From: Brevibacillus laterosporus LMG 15441
GTDB taxonomy: Bacteria; Bacillota; Bacilli; Brevibacillales; Brevibacillaceae
Direction of reading: 5' to 3'
Length of the DNA: 64,000 nucleotides
NCBI RefSeq assembly: GCF_000219535.2
Contig: NZ_CP007806.1
Span: forward strand, 3,134,501-3,198,500
In this document: in pieces, positions 9,129 to 17,327 of the stretch
Numbering within the stretch: the first letter of the stretch is position 1
Layout: each line of letters opens with the position of its first letter
Made by a program: the position numbers and the translations under genes
Notes under the pieces: generated by a model
Told to the model about the DNA's origin: nothing
Seen by the model: the letters and a program-made list of their open reading frames with translations, nothing else
Database searches by the model: none

Positions 9129-10216
9129 GTGTGTTCTACCTCCAGCACATCAGTTATACCTAGTCCGGGGGCATCTGTTAGCTTCATGCAACGCCCCTCA
9201 TACACGACCCCACCTTTCACCGTATCATGCTGTAGCATTAATGGAGCATCGAAGTCAAAGCGAGTAATATTTTTCTTACTTGCGGCAAAATGAGCGGCTG
9301 CCGTGATACCCAAACGAGTCTCAATCATGCTCCCCACCATACATTCTACGCCACATAACTCTGCCAATTGATTAATTTGTTGAGCTTTATAGATTCCGCC
9401 TGCTTTCATTAATTTAATATTGATAAGATCAGCAGCGCGTGTGGTTAATACAGCATACGCGTCCTTGGGACTAAATACACTTTCATCAGCCATGATCGGT
9501 GTATCCACATGATCTGTTACCAGCTTTAGACCTTCAATATCATGTGCTTTAACTGGCTGTTCCACCAATTCTATAGCCAATCCCATCTCTTCCATCTTGC
9601 GTATCGAGCGAATCGCTTCCTTGACCCCCCAGCCCTGATTAGCATCCAGTCTAATTTTGACCTGATTGCCTACACGGTTGCGAATTTCCTGAATACGAAG
9701 GATATCATGTTCAATGTCATCTTTGCCTACCTTAATTTTTAGCGTATGAAATCCAGCCTGCAAATAGGAAACGGCGTCCTCTCCCATCTCTTGAGGGGAG
9801 TTCACACTAACCGTATAATCCGTCTCCATACTGTTTCGGAATCCTCCTAAAAACTGATACAACGGCATTTTGGCTTTTTGTGCTATTAAATCATATATAG
9901 CCATATCAACTGCTGCTTTTGCACTATAATTGCCTACCATACAGCTATGGAGCGTTTGAAAAATATCTTCATAGTTAGACAAAGATTTTCCGACTAATTG
10001 TGGCCGGATGACATGCAGGATAGCCCCCTCAATGCTATCAAGACTATCACCAGTGATCACCACAGTTGCTGGGGCTTCTCCAAATCCATGACATCCAGTA
10101 TCGGTCGACACCTTTACAATAATCGATTCTGAAGTAATTACCGTTCTCAAGGCTGTTTTAAAAGGTTTAATCAGCGGCACAAATTGACGTCTGATTTCTA
10201 TGTCAGTAATATTCAT
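9125..10216 (-). CDS. ykfB: L-Ala-D/L-Glu epimerase (enolase superfamily)
   Basis: Muconate-lactonising-enzyme-type enolase superfamily member, 363 residues, normal length for YkfB/YcjG dipeptide epimerases. Acid/base lysines are in LKIKVGK (Lys160-x-Lys162). Metal ligands are the Asp of LDANQGW, Glu of VEQPV and Asp of ADES, with the second-face lysine in KLMKAGG. It epimerises the Glu of L-Ala-D-Glu. The ATG follows GGAGG. It lies 102 bases after the ribose-type permease, with no strong terminator between (only a small TGGG/CCCA hairpin near the permease stop), so it could share the riboswitch-controlled transcript. Confidence 0.9.
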   Translation of the reverse strand: MNITDIEIRRQFVPLIKPFKTALRTVITSESIIVKVSTDTGCHGFGEAPATVVITGDSLDSIEGAILHVIRPQLVGKSLSNYEDIFQTLHSCMVGNYSAKAAVDMAIYDLIAQKAKMPLYQFLGGFRNSMETDYTVSVNSPQEMGEDAVSYLQAGFHTLKIKVGKDDIEHDILRIQEIRNRVGNQVKIRLDANQGWGVKEAIRSIRKMEEMGLAIELVEQPVKAHDIEGLKLVTDHVDTPIMADESVFSPKDAYAVLTTRAADLINIKLMKAGGIYKAQQINQLAELCGVECMVGSMIETRLGITAAAHFAASKKNITRFDFDAPLMLQHDTVKGGVVYEGRCMKLTDAPGLGITDVLEVEHT

Positions 10217-10318
10217 GAGGAACCTCCAGTTATTGGAATTATGGAATACTTCAGTAAATTACACGTTAAAATAATAAACGTAGTATACCAAAATTATCTG
10301 GGTTCGCCCATTCAAACC

Positions 10319-11320
10319 TTATCTAAAACGACGTCTCATCTGATAGTACGTTGCTGATAATGCAAAAATAAGTACAGTGCCCTTTACAATATCATGTGCA
10401 TAGTAAGGCAAATTCAGCATGGTCAAAGCATTCAGGAGTACACCGATCAGTACAGCACCTACAAAGGTCCCTCCGACATTTGGTTTGCCAGCTCCTAACA
10501 CAGAATAGCCAACAAATGCTGCCGCAACCGCATCCATTAACAAAGGGGCACCTCCATCTACCTGCCCAGTCCCGATACGTGCTGTCATTAGAACACCTGC
10601 CAAGCCACAAAAGAGTCCTGATAACAAATAAGCTAACACCCGATAGCGATCAACTGGAATTCCTGATAGACGAGCCGCTTCCTGATTGCCACCAACTGCA
10701 TAGAGTAAGCGGCCAAAACGCGTATAATGCAGAAAAATATACACCAAGACAACAGCTACTAGCATGATAATCACTGAGATGGGAATGTTGGCTATCGTTC
10801 CTTGGCCAATTTTCAAAAAGGTTGGAGATATGACTCCTGGAGCTGTTGTCTGATCTGGCATGACCATGTTAGAAGTAATGGAATACCCCTTTGTATATAC
10901 CAGATGAATTCCTTTCACAATGTAGAGAGCCGCTAAGGTAGCCAGCAAATCAGGAATCCTCACTTTTACTACCAGAAAAGCATTACATAATCCAATCAAA
11001 CCTCCTATAACTATCGGTACCAAAACGGCTAACCACACGCTTTGTTCAAACCAGACCATGATAGAGGCTGACACGACAGAAGCTAGTGAGACGATTGATC
11101 CTACTGACATGTCAAAGCCATTGACAATAAGAGTAAACGTAACTCCAATAGCAACAAGCGTAACGATAGAAATGGACTGTAAAATACCAGTAATATTGTT
11201 AAACGTGAAAAAATACTCATTTACAATGCTAAACAAAACGATGATAATCGCAATAAAACCTAATGTTCCATATCGAAATAGAAGATGTAAAAGCTTATCT
11301 TTAGCTGTTCCTTGTACCAT
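10319..11320 (-). CDS. Ribose-type ABC transporter permease (RbsC-like)
   Basis: 333 residues with about eight to ten hydrophobic segments. It carries the BPD_transp_2/RbsC features GFDMSVGSIVSLASV near residue 70 and a GLxAxxRxGxxxP-like region (ARIGTGQVDGGAPLLMDA) near 250. It forms the membrane channel of a carbohydrate-uptake (CUT2) importer. The ATG follows GGAGGACAG and sits one base after the ATPase stop, so it is tightly coupled to it. CUT2 systems normally carry ribose, autoinducer-2 or related monosaccharides. Here the SAM-I riboswitch upstream of the operon suggests a sulfur-linked substrate instead (inference). Confidence 0.9.
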   Translation of the reverse strand: MVQGTAKDKLLHLLFRYGTLGFIAIIIVLFSIVNEYFFTFNNITGILQSISIVTLVAIGVTFTLIVNGFDMSVGSIVSLASVVSASIMVWFEQSVWLAVLVPIVIGGLIGLCNAFLVVKVRIPDLLATLAALYIVKGIHLVYTKGYSITSNMVMPDQTTAPGVISPTFLKIGQGTIANIPISVIIMLVAVVLVYIFLHYTRFGRLLYAVGGNQEAARLSGIPVDRYRVLAYLLSGLFCGLAGVLMTARIGTGQVDGGAPLLMDAVAAAFVGYSVLGAGKPNVGGTFVGAVLIGVLLNALTMLNLPYYAHDIVKGTVLIFALSATYYQMRRRFR

Positions 11321-11321
11321 A

Positions 11322-12815
11322 CTACTGTCCTCCGCTCGCGTAATACATGATGGTTTCCACTGTTGCTTGTGATCGGCTTAGTTCTTTAACGAAGGACCCG
11401 TCGTACATGACCAAAATGCGATCTGCAATCCCTACAAGCTCCTCGAACTCACAAGAAAGATACACAATTCCCTTTCCATTTTTGGCCAAATTGCCGATGA
11501 TTCTATAGATTTCTGATTTCGCTCCTACGTCAACACCCTTCGTCGGCTCATCGAGAATAAAGATATCGGCTTCCGTCGCCAGCCATTTCCCAATCACTAC
11601 TTTTTGTTGATTTCCTCCACTTAATGAGCCAATAGGCAACTGCGGGTTAGCTACTTTGATCTGTAATGCTTGAATCAGCCCTTTTACAGCTTCATTTACT
11701 AACAGCGAGCGCAAGAAACCGAATCGACTATAGTTATGAAGGGTAGTCATTGTTAAATTAACAGCTACGGATTCTTCTGCCATGATGCCTTCTCGCCTAC
11801 GCTCCTCGGGAATCAAGGCAATCCCCTCATCAACAGCTACTTTTGGCGATGTACATTTCAGCTTTTTCCCTCTTTTGTACACTTCTCCTGAGGTCAGTGG
11901 GTCAGCTCCAAATAGAACCCGAGCTAATTCCGACTTTCCTGCCCCCACAAGACCCGCAATCCCTACAATTTCACCTTCATGAACCGTAAAGGAAAGGTTG
12001 CGTACTTGTGATCCAGCCACTACATTTTTACACGTAAGCAACCGCTCTCCTATTTTGACCTGCTCTTTGGGATATTCCTGAGACAATGCTTTTCCTAGCA
12101 TACTGGTAATAACCTCATGCGGATTGGTCTCTTTTGCCTGCTTGCACAAGACTAGCTCGCCGTCTCGTAAAACCGTAATTCGATTACTAATCTTAAAGAC
12201 CTCTGGCATTCTATGAGAGATAAATACGATTCCAATCCCCTGTGCCCGCAATTGTTTGATGATCTGGAACAACTGCACCGTTTCTGCTTGACTTAAAGGA
12301 GCAGTTGGTTCATCTAAAATAATAATCTTAGCCTTTTGAGCAATCGCCTTAGCTAAAAGCACCAACTGCTTTTCGGATAAAGTTAGTTCCTCGACCTTTT
12401 TTTGCACAGGTATATCGAGTCCTAGCCGCTTGAGTGCTTGGGCTGCTGTTTCCTCCAAGCTTCGCCAGTTAATAAAAGGAGATCGTCCCCTCTCTACAAA
12501 GCCCTCCAGCAGAATATTCTCTGCTACGCTTCCATATCCAATAAGTGCTGTATCCACTTCCTGATAGACACATTGGATACCATGCGCCTTGGCGTCCTGC
12601 GGCTCGGTCAGACTAACTTCTTTTCCATCTATGAAAATTTGGCCAGCATCTAATGCATAAGCACCTGTCATGATTTTCATCAATGTACTCTTGCCCGCCC
12701 CATTTGCCCCAAGCAAAGCATGAACTTCACCAGGTCTCACAGTAAAATCCACGCCGCGTAAAGCTGGGACAGAGCGAAATGCTTTTTTGATCCCCTTCAT
12801 CTCTAATGCTGTCAA
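11322..12815 (-). CDS. Ribose-type ABC transporter ATPase (RbsA-like, two ATP-binding domains)
   Basis: 497 residues with two tandem ABC domains, as in RbsA/MglA. The N-terminal half has Walker [10 protein letters not shown] and Walker B IIILDEPTAPL, with a somewhat degenerate signature (LTLSEKQLV). The C-terminal half has the degenerate Walker A GLVGAGKSEL usual for this family, signature LSGGNQQK and Walker B IFILDEPTKGV. The likely start is TTG at 12815, 5 bases behind GGGGAGAGG; the ATG five codons later is an alternative. It lies between the binding protein and the permease in one operon. Confidence 0.93.
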   Translation of the reverse strand: MTALEMKGIKKAFRSVPALRGVDFTVRPGEVHALLGANGAGKSTLMKIMTGAYALDAGQIFIDGKEVSLTEPQDAKAHGIQCVYQEVDTALIGYGSVAENILLEGFVERGRSPFINWRSLEETAAQALKRLGLDIPVQKKVEELTLSEKQLVLLAKAIAQKAKIIILDEPTAPLSQAETVQLFQIIKQLRAQGIGIVFISHRMPEVFKISNRITVLRDGELVLCKQAKETNPHEVITSMLGKALSQEYPKEQVKIGERLLTCKNVVAGSQVRNLSFTVHEGEIVGIAGLVGAGKSELARVLFGADPLTSGEVYKRGKKLKCTSPKVAVDEGIALIPEERRREGIMAEESVAVNLTMTTLHNYSRFGFLRSLLVNEAVKGLIQALQIKVANPQLPIGSLSGGNQQKVVIGKWLATEADIFILDEPTKGVDVGAKSEIYRIIGNLAKNGKGIVYLSCEFEELVGIADRILVMYDGSFVKELSRSQATVETIMYYASGGQ

Positions 12816-12856
12816 CGTGCCTCTCCCCTTTTATGGGCGGATTTTACAAGGGGTCT

Positions 12857-12888
12857 GGCAACCTCTATGCCAAACCCCATTCACCGCT
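12857..12888 (-). promoter_or_regulatory. Intercistronic hairpin
   Basis: GGGGT-TGGCA pairs with TGCCA-ACCCC in the 80-base gap between the binding-protein and ATPase genes, without a T-tract. Such hairpins often stabilise the upstream binding-protein mRNA so that it exceeds the transporter parts; that role is inferred. Confidence 0.5.
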
Positions 12889-12895
12889 ACCTTTC

Positions 12896-13969
12896 CTATT
12901 GACCCTGTGTACTCGTGCCCCATTCCTTCACGTACTTGTTCAAATCTGCCATTTTCACAGGCTCCTTAGGCAATTGTTCACGTGTGATTAGCACAGGATT
13001 TAAGCTTGCCTTATCTGGTACCTGCTCTCCCTTCAGCTTCTTAAATAAGTATCGTGCCTGTACCCGTCCAATATCAGAAGGGTCTACGGCTGCCGTGGCA
13101 ATCCATGGTGAATTTTGGTCTTGGAGCATTTGCAAATCCTCATCGCTCATATCTATGCCGTATACCTTAATTTCATTGCGTCCAGCCTGCTGTATCGCGC
13201 GTGTCGCACCTTTAGCAAATTCATTCCAAGCAGTCCAAACTGCTGTGATATCTCCTTTGTTTGGATACTGCTTCAGAATCGCTTCCATTTGCGCTTGCGT
13301 ATCAAGAGCCGTGTTAGCAGAAGCTGATCCGAATGCAGCAATTTCGTTAAAGCCTGGATTTTTGTCCATAAATGCCTTATAAGCGATTTGACGACGTTCC
13401 ATTGGAGTAAAACCAGCTACCCATATCTTCACAATATTTCCTTTGCCACCTGTGTCTTGTGCCATTTTGTTTAGTGTTTGTTCAGCCAATTTGATATCAT
13501 CTTGCTCTACTACTGTTACTCCCGGAATATCTAATCCTGTATCAAAAGCTACAATTGGAGTCTTTTGAGCCAAGGCCTTTTGAACACCTGGTGCTAAGCT
13601 ATCTGCACGTCCATGATCCAGCAAAATGCCATCAAATTGTTGGGTAACAGCCGCGTCCACATGTGAAGCCATTTTGGCAAGGTCATTATCCCCGCTTAAA
13701 ACTGTCAGTTCTCCTCCCAGCTTCTCTACCTCTTCCTTCACGCCTGCAATATATTGAGATGAAAACGAACCAATATTAAATTGCACCACCAGCGCAATTC
13801 GCTTTTTCTTAACTGTCGTAGGTTGATCCCCAGCAGTTTCACTACTTGATGCTGACACGTTATCGGCTTTTGATGTAGAAGTTACACCACAACCGCTTAG
13901 CACACTTCCTATTAAAAAGAATATTGCGAATAAATAGACGGAACCTTTGTTAATTAGACCTTTCATCAT
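12896..13969 (-). CDS. Ribose-type ABC substrate-binding lipoprotein
   Basis: 357 residues from the ATG at 13969, which follows AGGGGAG (the frame is open from 13987). A lipoprotein signal peptide ends in the lipobox LSGC near Cys26, followed by a Ser-rich linker. The body is a Peripla_BP_4 sugar-binding fold: it starts RIALVVQFNIGSF, has a QFDGILLDHGRAD segment near 110 and IKVYGIDMSD near 270. It captures substrate for the RbsA/RbsC-like pair. It is the first gene downstream of the SAM-I riboswitch. The true ligand is unknown; methylthioribose or another methionine-salvage sugar is a testable guess. Confidence 0.88.
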   Translation of the reverse strand: MMKGLINKGSVYLFAIFFLIGSVLSGCGVTSTSKADNVSASSSETAGDQPTTVKKKRIALVVQFNIGSFSSQYIAGVKEEVEKLGGELTVLSGDNDLAKMASHVDAAVTQQFDGILLDHGRADSLAPGVQKALAQKTPIVAFDTGLDIPGVTVVEQDDIKLAEQTLNKMAQDTGGKGNIVKIWVAGFTPMERRQIAYKAFMDKNPGFNEIAAFGSASANTALDTQAQMEAILKQYPNKGDITAVWTAWNEFAKGATRAIQQAGRNEIKVYGIDMSDEDLQMLQDQNSPWIATAAVDPSDIGRVQARYLFKKLKGEQVPDKASLNPVLITREQLPKEPVKMADLNKYVKEWGTSTQGQ

Positions 13970-14054
13970 GTTTCTCCCCTTTTTCATTTATCTCTTTTTG
14001 TGAAAAAATGTACAATACTCATTGGTTCAGTCATAGCTGAGTACTACTCAATAT

Positions 14055-14086
14055 AAAAAAGCCCCTTTTCCTAAGAAAAGAGGCTT
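14055..14086 (-). terminator. Riboswitch-controlled intrinsic terminator
   Basis: On the minus strand AAGCCTCTTTTC pairs with GAAAAGGGGCTT around a TTAG loop and is followed by TTTTTT. Its 5' arm (GCCTCTT) is complementary to AAGAGGC in the 3' strand of the aptamer P1 (14108-14114), so an antiterminator can form when SAM is absent. Confidence 0.92.
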
Positions 14087-14109
14087 GTGTATATGGAAAC
14101 CCACTACGC

Positions 14110-14220
14110 CTCTTATCTCTCAGGTTTCCCTGCAGGAGGTAGCACCTTGATGTCTTGTCAAACAGACATTAGGTTGCCGGGCGTCATCGGGCCAGTCCCT
14201 CAGCCAACTCTTGATAAGAG
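14110..14220 (-). ncRNA. SAM-I riboswitch (S-box) aptamer
   Basis: Read on the minus strand: P1 CTCTTATC (14213-14220) pairs with GATAAGAG (14110-14117). Between them are the S-box consensus blocks CTGAGGGA, the kink-turn region CCGATGACGCCCGGCAACC, the P3 arm TGTCT/AGACA, AAGGTGCTA, CCTGCAGG and ACCTGAGAGA. P1 and the terminator compete through the AAGAGGC segment, the standard transcription-attenuation design: SAM bound means off. It lies about 140 bases upstream of the ribose-type binding-protein gene on the same strand, so that operon should be induced when SAM or methionine is low. Confidence 0.96.
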
Positions 14221-14291
14221 AGTATTTTAAATTTTGTAACGTTTTTTCTTACAACAGATATTACACCTGGGTCCTTATCCATGTCAATAGA

Positions 14292-15512
14292 TTATTTTGC
14301 TTCACCTTCAAATTTCTTTGAACCGCCTGCATAGGTATAAATAAACACCTGCGCATTCTTATTGTCACCTTTATCATCGAAAGAAACATGTACAAACTGT
14401 CCTTTAAAATCTTGTGTTTTGTGAATGGCTTCGAATACTTGAGCACGAGTTGGCTTTTTGTTGCCATTCGCTTTAGCCGCCTCCTCAATGCCATTGATAG
14501 CTACAGCCATGGCATCGTAGCCAAACGAGGTAAATATCCCCAGCTTTTTGCCTGTTGAGCCTTCAAATTCCTGTATCCATTTCTTCCCTTCTTCTGTTGC
14601 TTTTACGTCACCAACAGTGGAGGTAAACACGATACCCTCTGCTGCAGGTCCCGCAATTGTAAACATTTCAGCAGAATCAAGACCATCAGCGCCCATAAAC
14701 ACGCCGGTAAATCCTTTTTCCCGCAACTGCTTAATTAAAATTCCTGCCTCTGCATAATAACCGCCAAAATAGACCATTTCCGGCTTCTTCGCTAACACTT
14801 GGTTCACCACTGCACTATAGTCCTTCTCACCAGCAGTCAAGCCTTCAAAACCTAGAACGCTAACACCATCCTTCTCAAATTGCTTCTTTACTTCATTGGC
14901 TAAGCCTTGGCCGTACGCTTGTTTATCATGAATGACCATTGCATTTTTTACATTCAAGGTATTTTTTGCATAAATAGCCGCTTTTCTTCCTTGTTCGTCG
15001 TCGCGTGCACAAATACGATGTGCTACTTTTTTACCTCCCTCAGTAAATTCCGGCCCTGTTGTAGAAGGCGATACCATGACCAAACCAGCTTTTTCATAAG
15101 CTGTTACAGCAGACAAGGATGAACCCGTAGTCACGTGACCTACAACCGCTACTACGTCGTTGTCGTTAATCGCCATTTGGGCGTTAACAACACCTTGTTT
15201 AGGTTCTGCTTGGTCATCTAAAGGTTTTAATTCAACGTTAAGGCCTAAGTCTTGTAGTTCCTTCTGCTTTAATTTTAGTGCATATTCGGCACCTGCTTTG
15301 GCGGAGTCACCATAATCTGAAGCTGAACCTGAGAGCGGACCAACTAACGCAATCACAATCTTGTCTCCACCTGCTGCGCCACTTCCTCCCTCACTCCCCT
15401 TCTGCTGTGAAGTGCCTGATGTCGCATTATTCCCGCCAGCACACCCTGACAAAGCTGCTCCAGCCAATAAAATTGAAGATACGATTGCAAGTGATTTTTG
15501 ATTTACTTTCAT
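14292..15512 (-). CDS. Branched-chain amino-acid-type ABC substrate-binding lipoprotein
   Basis: 406 residues from the ATG at 15512 behind AGAGGGA (frame open from 15533). A lipoprotein signal ends ALSGC, followed by a Gly/Ser/Asn linker. The body is Peripla_BP_6 (LivJ/LivK type): KIVIALVGPLSGSASDYGD, VAVVGHVTTGSSLSAV for the ligand Ser/Thr loop, and SPSTTGPEFTE. It would bind an amino acid or related compound outside the membrane. No livHMGF genes accompany it. It follows the TrpZ-like ATPase by 66 bases on the same strand and so may be a second receptor for that importer or an orphan. The SAM-I riboswitch lies beyond its stop. Confidence 0.88.
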   Translation of the reverse strand: MKVNQKSLAIVSSILLAGAALSGCAGGNNATSGTSQQKGSEGGSGAAGGDKIVIALVGPLSGSASDYGDSAKAGAEYALKLKQKELQDLGLNVELKPLDDQAEPKQGVVNAQMAINDNDVVAVVGHVTTGSSLSAVTAYEKAGLVMVSPSTTGPEFTEGGKKVAHRICARDDEQGRKAAIYAKNTLNVKNAMVIHDKQAYGQGLANEVKKQFEKDGVSVLGFEGLTAGEKDYSAVVNQVLAKKPEMVYFGGYYAEAGILIKQLREKGFTGVFMGADGLDSAEMFTIAGPAAEGIVFTSTVGDVKATEEGKKWIQEFEGSTGKKLGIFTSFGYDAMAVAINGIEEAAKANGNKKPTRAQVFEAIHKTQDFKGQFVHVSFDDKGDNKNAQVFIYTYAGGSKKFEGEAK

Positions 15513-15578
15513 GTCTTGTCCCTCTTTCGTCATTTACTTGGTTGAATATTACGAATATTTAAAAATATAAAGAGCGGC

Positions 15579-16382
15579 TTATGCTAAAATGTATCGATCT
15601 TCTGAGAAAGCTTCTCCGCCTCTTGCCTCCTCAAACGCCTGTAGTAAGTCCTTTGTTGTCATTTGTGCTTTCGTCTCTTGGGGAAGGTCCAAAATAATCC
15701 TCCCTTCATGCATCATGAATAATCGATTTCCCATATGCAGGGCCTGTTCCATGTTATGAGTAACCATAAGCGTAGTCAATTTGTTTTCTTCCACTATTTT
15801 TTTGGTCAAATCAACAATTAACTGAGCCCGTTTTGGGTCCAAAGCAGCTGTGTGTTCGTCCAGCAGTAATAATTTAGGATTGATAAACGTAGCCATCAGC
15901 AAGCTCAACGCCTGACGTTGTCCACCAGATAGAAAGCCAACCTTGGTTTTCAAACGATTTTCTAATCCTTGGTCTAATATTTTCAGCTTCTCTTGAAAAA
16001 ACGTTCTTTTTTTATTGGTTACACCCAGTGAAAGCGTACGGTGACGACCACGAGAATAAGCGATAGCCAAGTTTTCCTCAATTGTCATCTGTGGAGCTGT
16101 ACCTGCCATTGGATCTTGAAATACTCGTCCAATCAAAGCGGCTCGCTTATGCTCCCCCTGTTTCGTTACATTCTGCTGATCAATAAAAATACTTCCTGTA
16201 TCAGGGAGGATTCCACCAGATATCGTATTCATCAAAGTAGACTTTCCTGCTCCATTGCTACCAATCACTGTCACAAAATCCCCATGTTCAAGTTTTAGAT
16301 GTATGCTGCTAAGGGCAATCTTTTCATTTACGGTATTTTGATTAAACACCTTGGTTACATTGGTTATTTCTAACACGATCAT
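15579..16382 (-). CDS. ABC transporter ATPase (TrpZ-like)
   Basis: Single ABC domain of about 267 residues: Walker A GSNGAGKST, a Q-loop segment (VFQDPMAGTAPQMTIEEN), signature LSGGQRQA, Walker B LLLLDEHTAALDP (His in the place usually Pro), and the switch His in VTHNMEQA. It energises the permease encoded just upstream. The start codon overlaps the permease stop (TAATG). GGAGGG lies only two bases from that ATG, so the GTG two codons later, at ideal spacing, is an equally likely start. Confidence 0.88.
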   Translation of the reverse strand: MIVLEITNVTKVFNQNTVNEKIALSSIHLKLEHGDFVTVIGSNGAGKSTLMNTISGGILPDTGSIFIDQQNVTKQGEHKRAALIGRVFQDPMAGTAPQMTIEENLAIAYSRGRHRTLSLGVTNKKRTFFQEKLKILDQGLENRLKTKVGFLSGGQRQALSLLMATFINPKLLLLDEHTAALDPKRAQLIVDLTKKIVEENKLTTLMVTHNMEQALHMGNRLFMMHEGRIILDLPQETKAQMTTKDLLQAFEEARGGEAFSEDRYILA

Positions 16383-17293
16383 TACCCTCCTTTCACCGTT
16401 CTGCCTATTTTCCAAACACCCTTCATGATGTTCGGTAAAATTAGGGCAATGATTACAATAATTGCCGTGATCAGCTTCATATCGGACGCAAGGAAACCCT
16501 GCCGCAGAGCAAACGCAATCACCAGTCGATACACGATGGAACCAAGAATGACTGCGAGCGTAAGTCGCATTATACTTTTTGTCCCAAACAGCACCTCCCC
16601 GATAATGACGGAAGCAAGTCCGATGACGATCATTCCAATTCCCATCCCTACATCAGCAAAGCCCTGATATTGCGCTACTAAAGCACCAGAAGCAGCTACC
16701 AGCGCATTTGATAACGCCAGACCTATAATCGTAGTCGTATCTGTATTAGCCCCGAAGCTACGGATCATCCGATCATTATCGCCTGTCGCTCGAATATCTA
16801 GTCCCAGGTCTGTATGCAAAAACCAGTCCAACATTAGCTTTACAATCAACACCATGATGAGAAATACAATAGAACTCGCTACTGAGACACCATAGATTTG
16901 AAAGTCAAATATGGAGACTGCCTGGGCTTTCGTATAGAGTGTTTCCTCTCGCAACAGTGGTATATTTGATTTTTTCCCCATGATCCGTAGATTGATTGAA
17001 TATAATGCAATCATGGTTAAAATACCTGCCAGAAGGCCATTTATTTTTCCCTTTGTCGTCAGAACCCCAGTAAATACACCAGCAATCGCGCCACCTGCCA
17101 TGGCAAGTGCGGTTGCTAAAAATGGATTCATTCCGTCTACAATAAGGGTAGCTGCAATAGCTCCTCCCATGGCAAAACTACCATCCACCGTTAAATCAGG
17201 AAAATTCAGAATTCGAAAGGTTAAAAAAACGCCCAGTACCATGACTGCGAAGAGTAGTCCTTGTTCAATTGCTCCAACGATTGCAATGTTCAT
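16382..17293 (-). CDS. ABC transporter permease (TrpY-like)
   Basis: Membrane protein of 303 residues with roughly eight hydrophobic segments and the family's conserved NFPDLTVDGSFAMGGA segment near residue 35, typical of the permease partner of ABC_sub_bind receptors. It belongs to the BPD_transp_2 group. The ATG at 17293 follows GAGGGGGAAACA (the frame is open from 17338, overlapping the receptor gene). It forms a receptor-permease-ATPase operon with its neighbours. Confidence 0.87.
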   Translation of the reverse strand: MNIAIVGAIEQGLLFAVMVLGVFLTFRILNFPDLTVDGSFAMGGAIAATLIVDGMNPFLATALAMAGGAIAGVFTGVLTTKGKINGLLAGILTMIALYSINLRIMGKKSNIPLLREETLYTKAQAVSIFDFQIYGVSVASSIVFLIMVLIVKLMLDWFLHTDLGLDIRATGDNDRMIRSFGANTDTTTIIGLALSNALVAASGALVAQYQGFADVGMGIGMIVIGLASVIIGEVLFGTKSIMRLTLAVILGSIVYRLVIAFALRQGFLASDMKLITAIIVIIALILPNIMKGVWKIGRTVKGG

Positions 17294-17327
17294 TGTTTCC
17301 CCCTCTTTAACTCCCTCTGTCAATTGC

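Noticed and set aside
12915-13382. 155-codon plus-strand frame inside the ribose-type binding-protein gene
   Set aside because: Antisense shadow of a clearly coding lipoprotein; no ribosome site and no plausible protein features.
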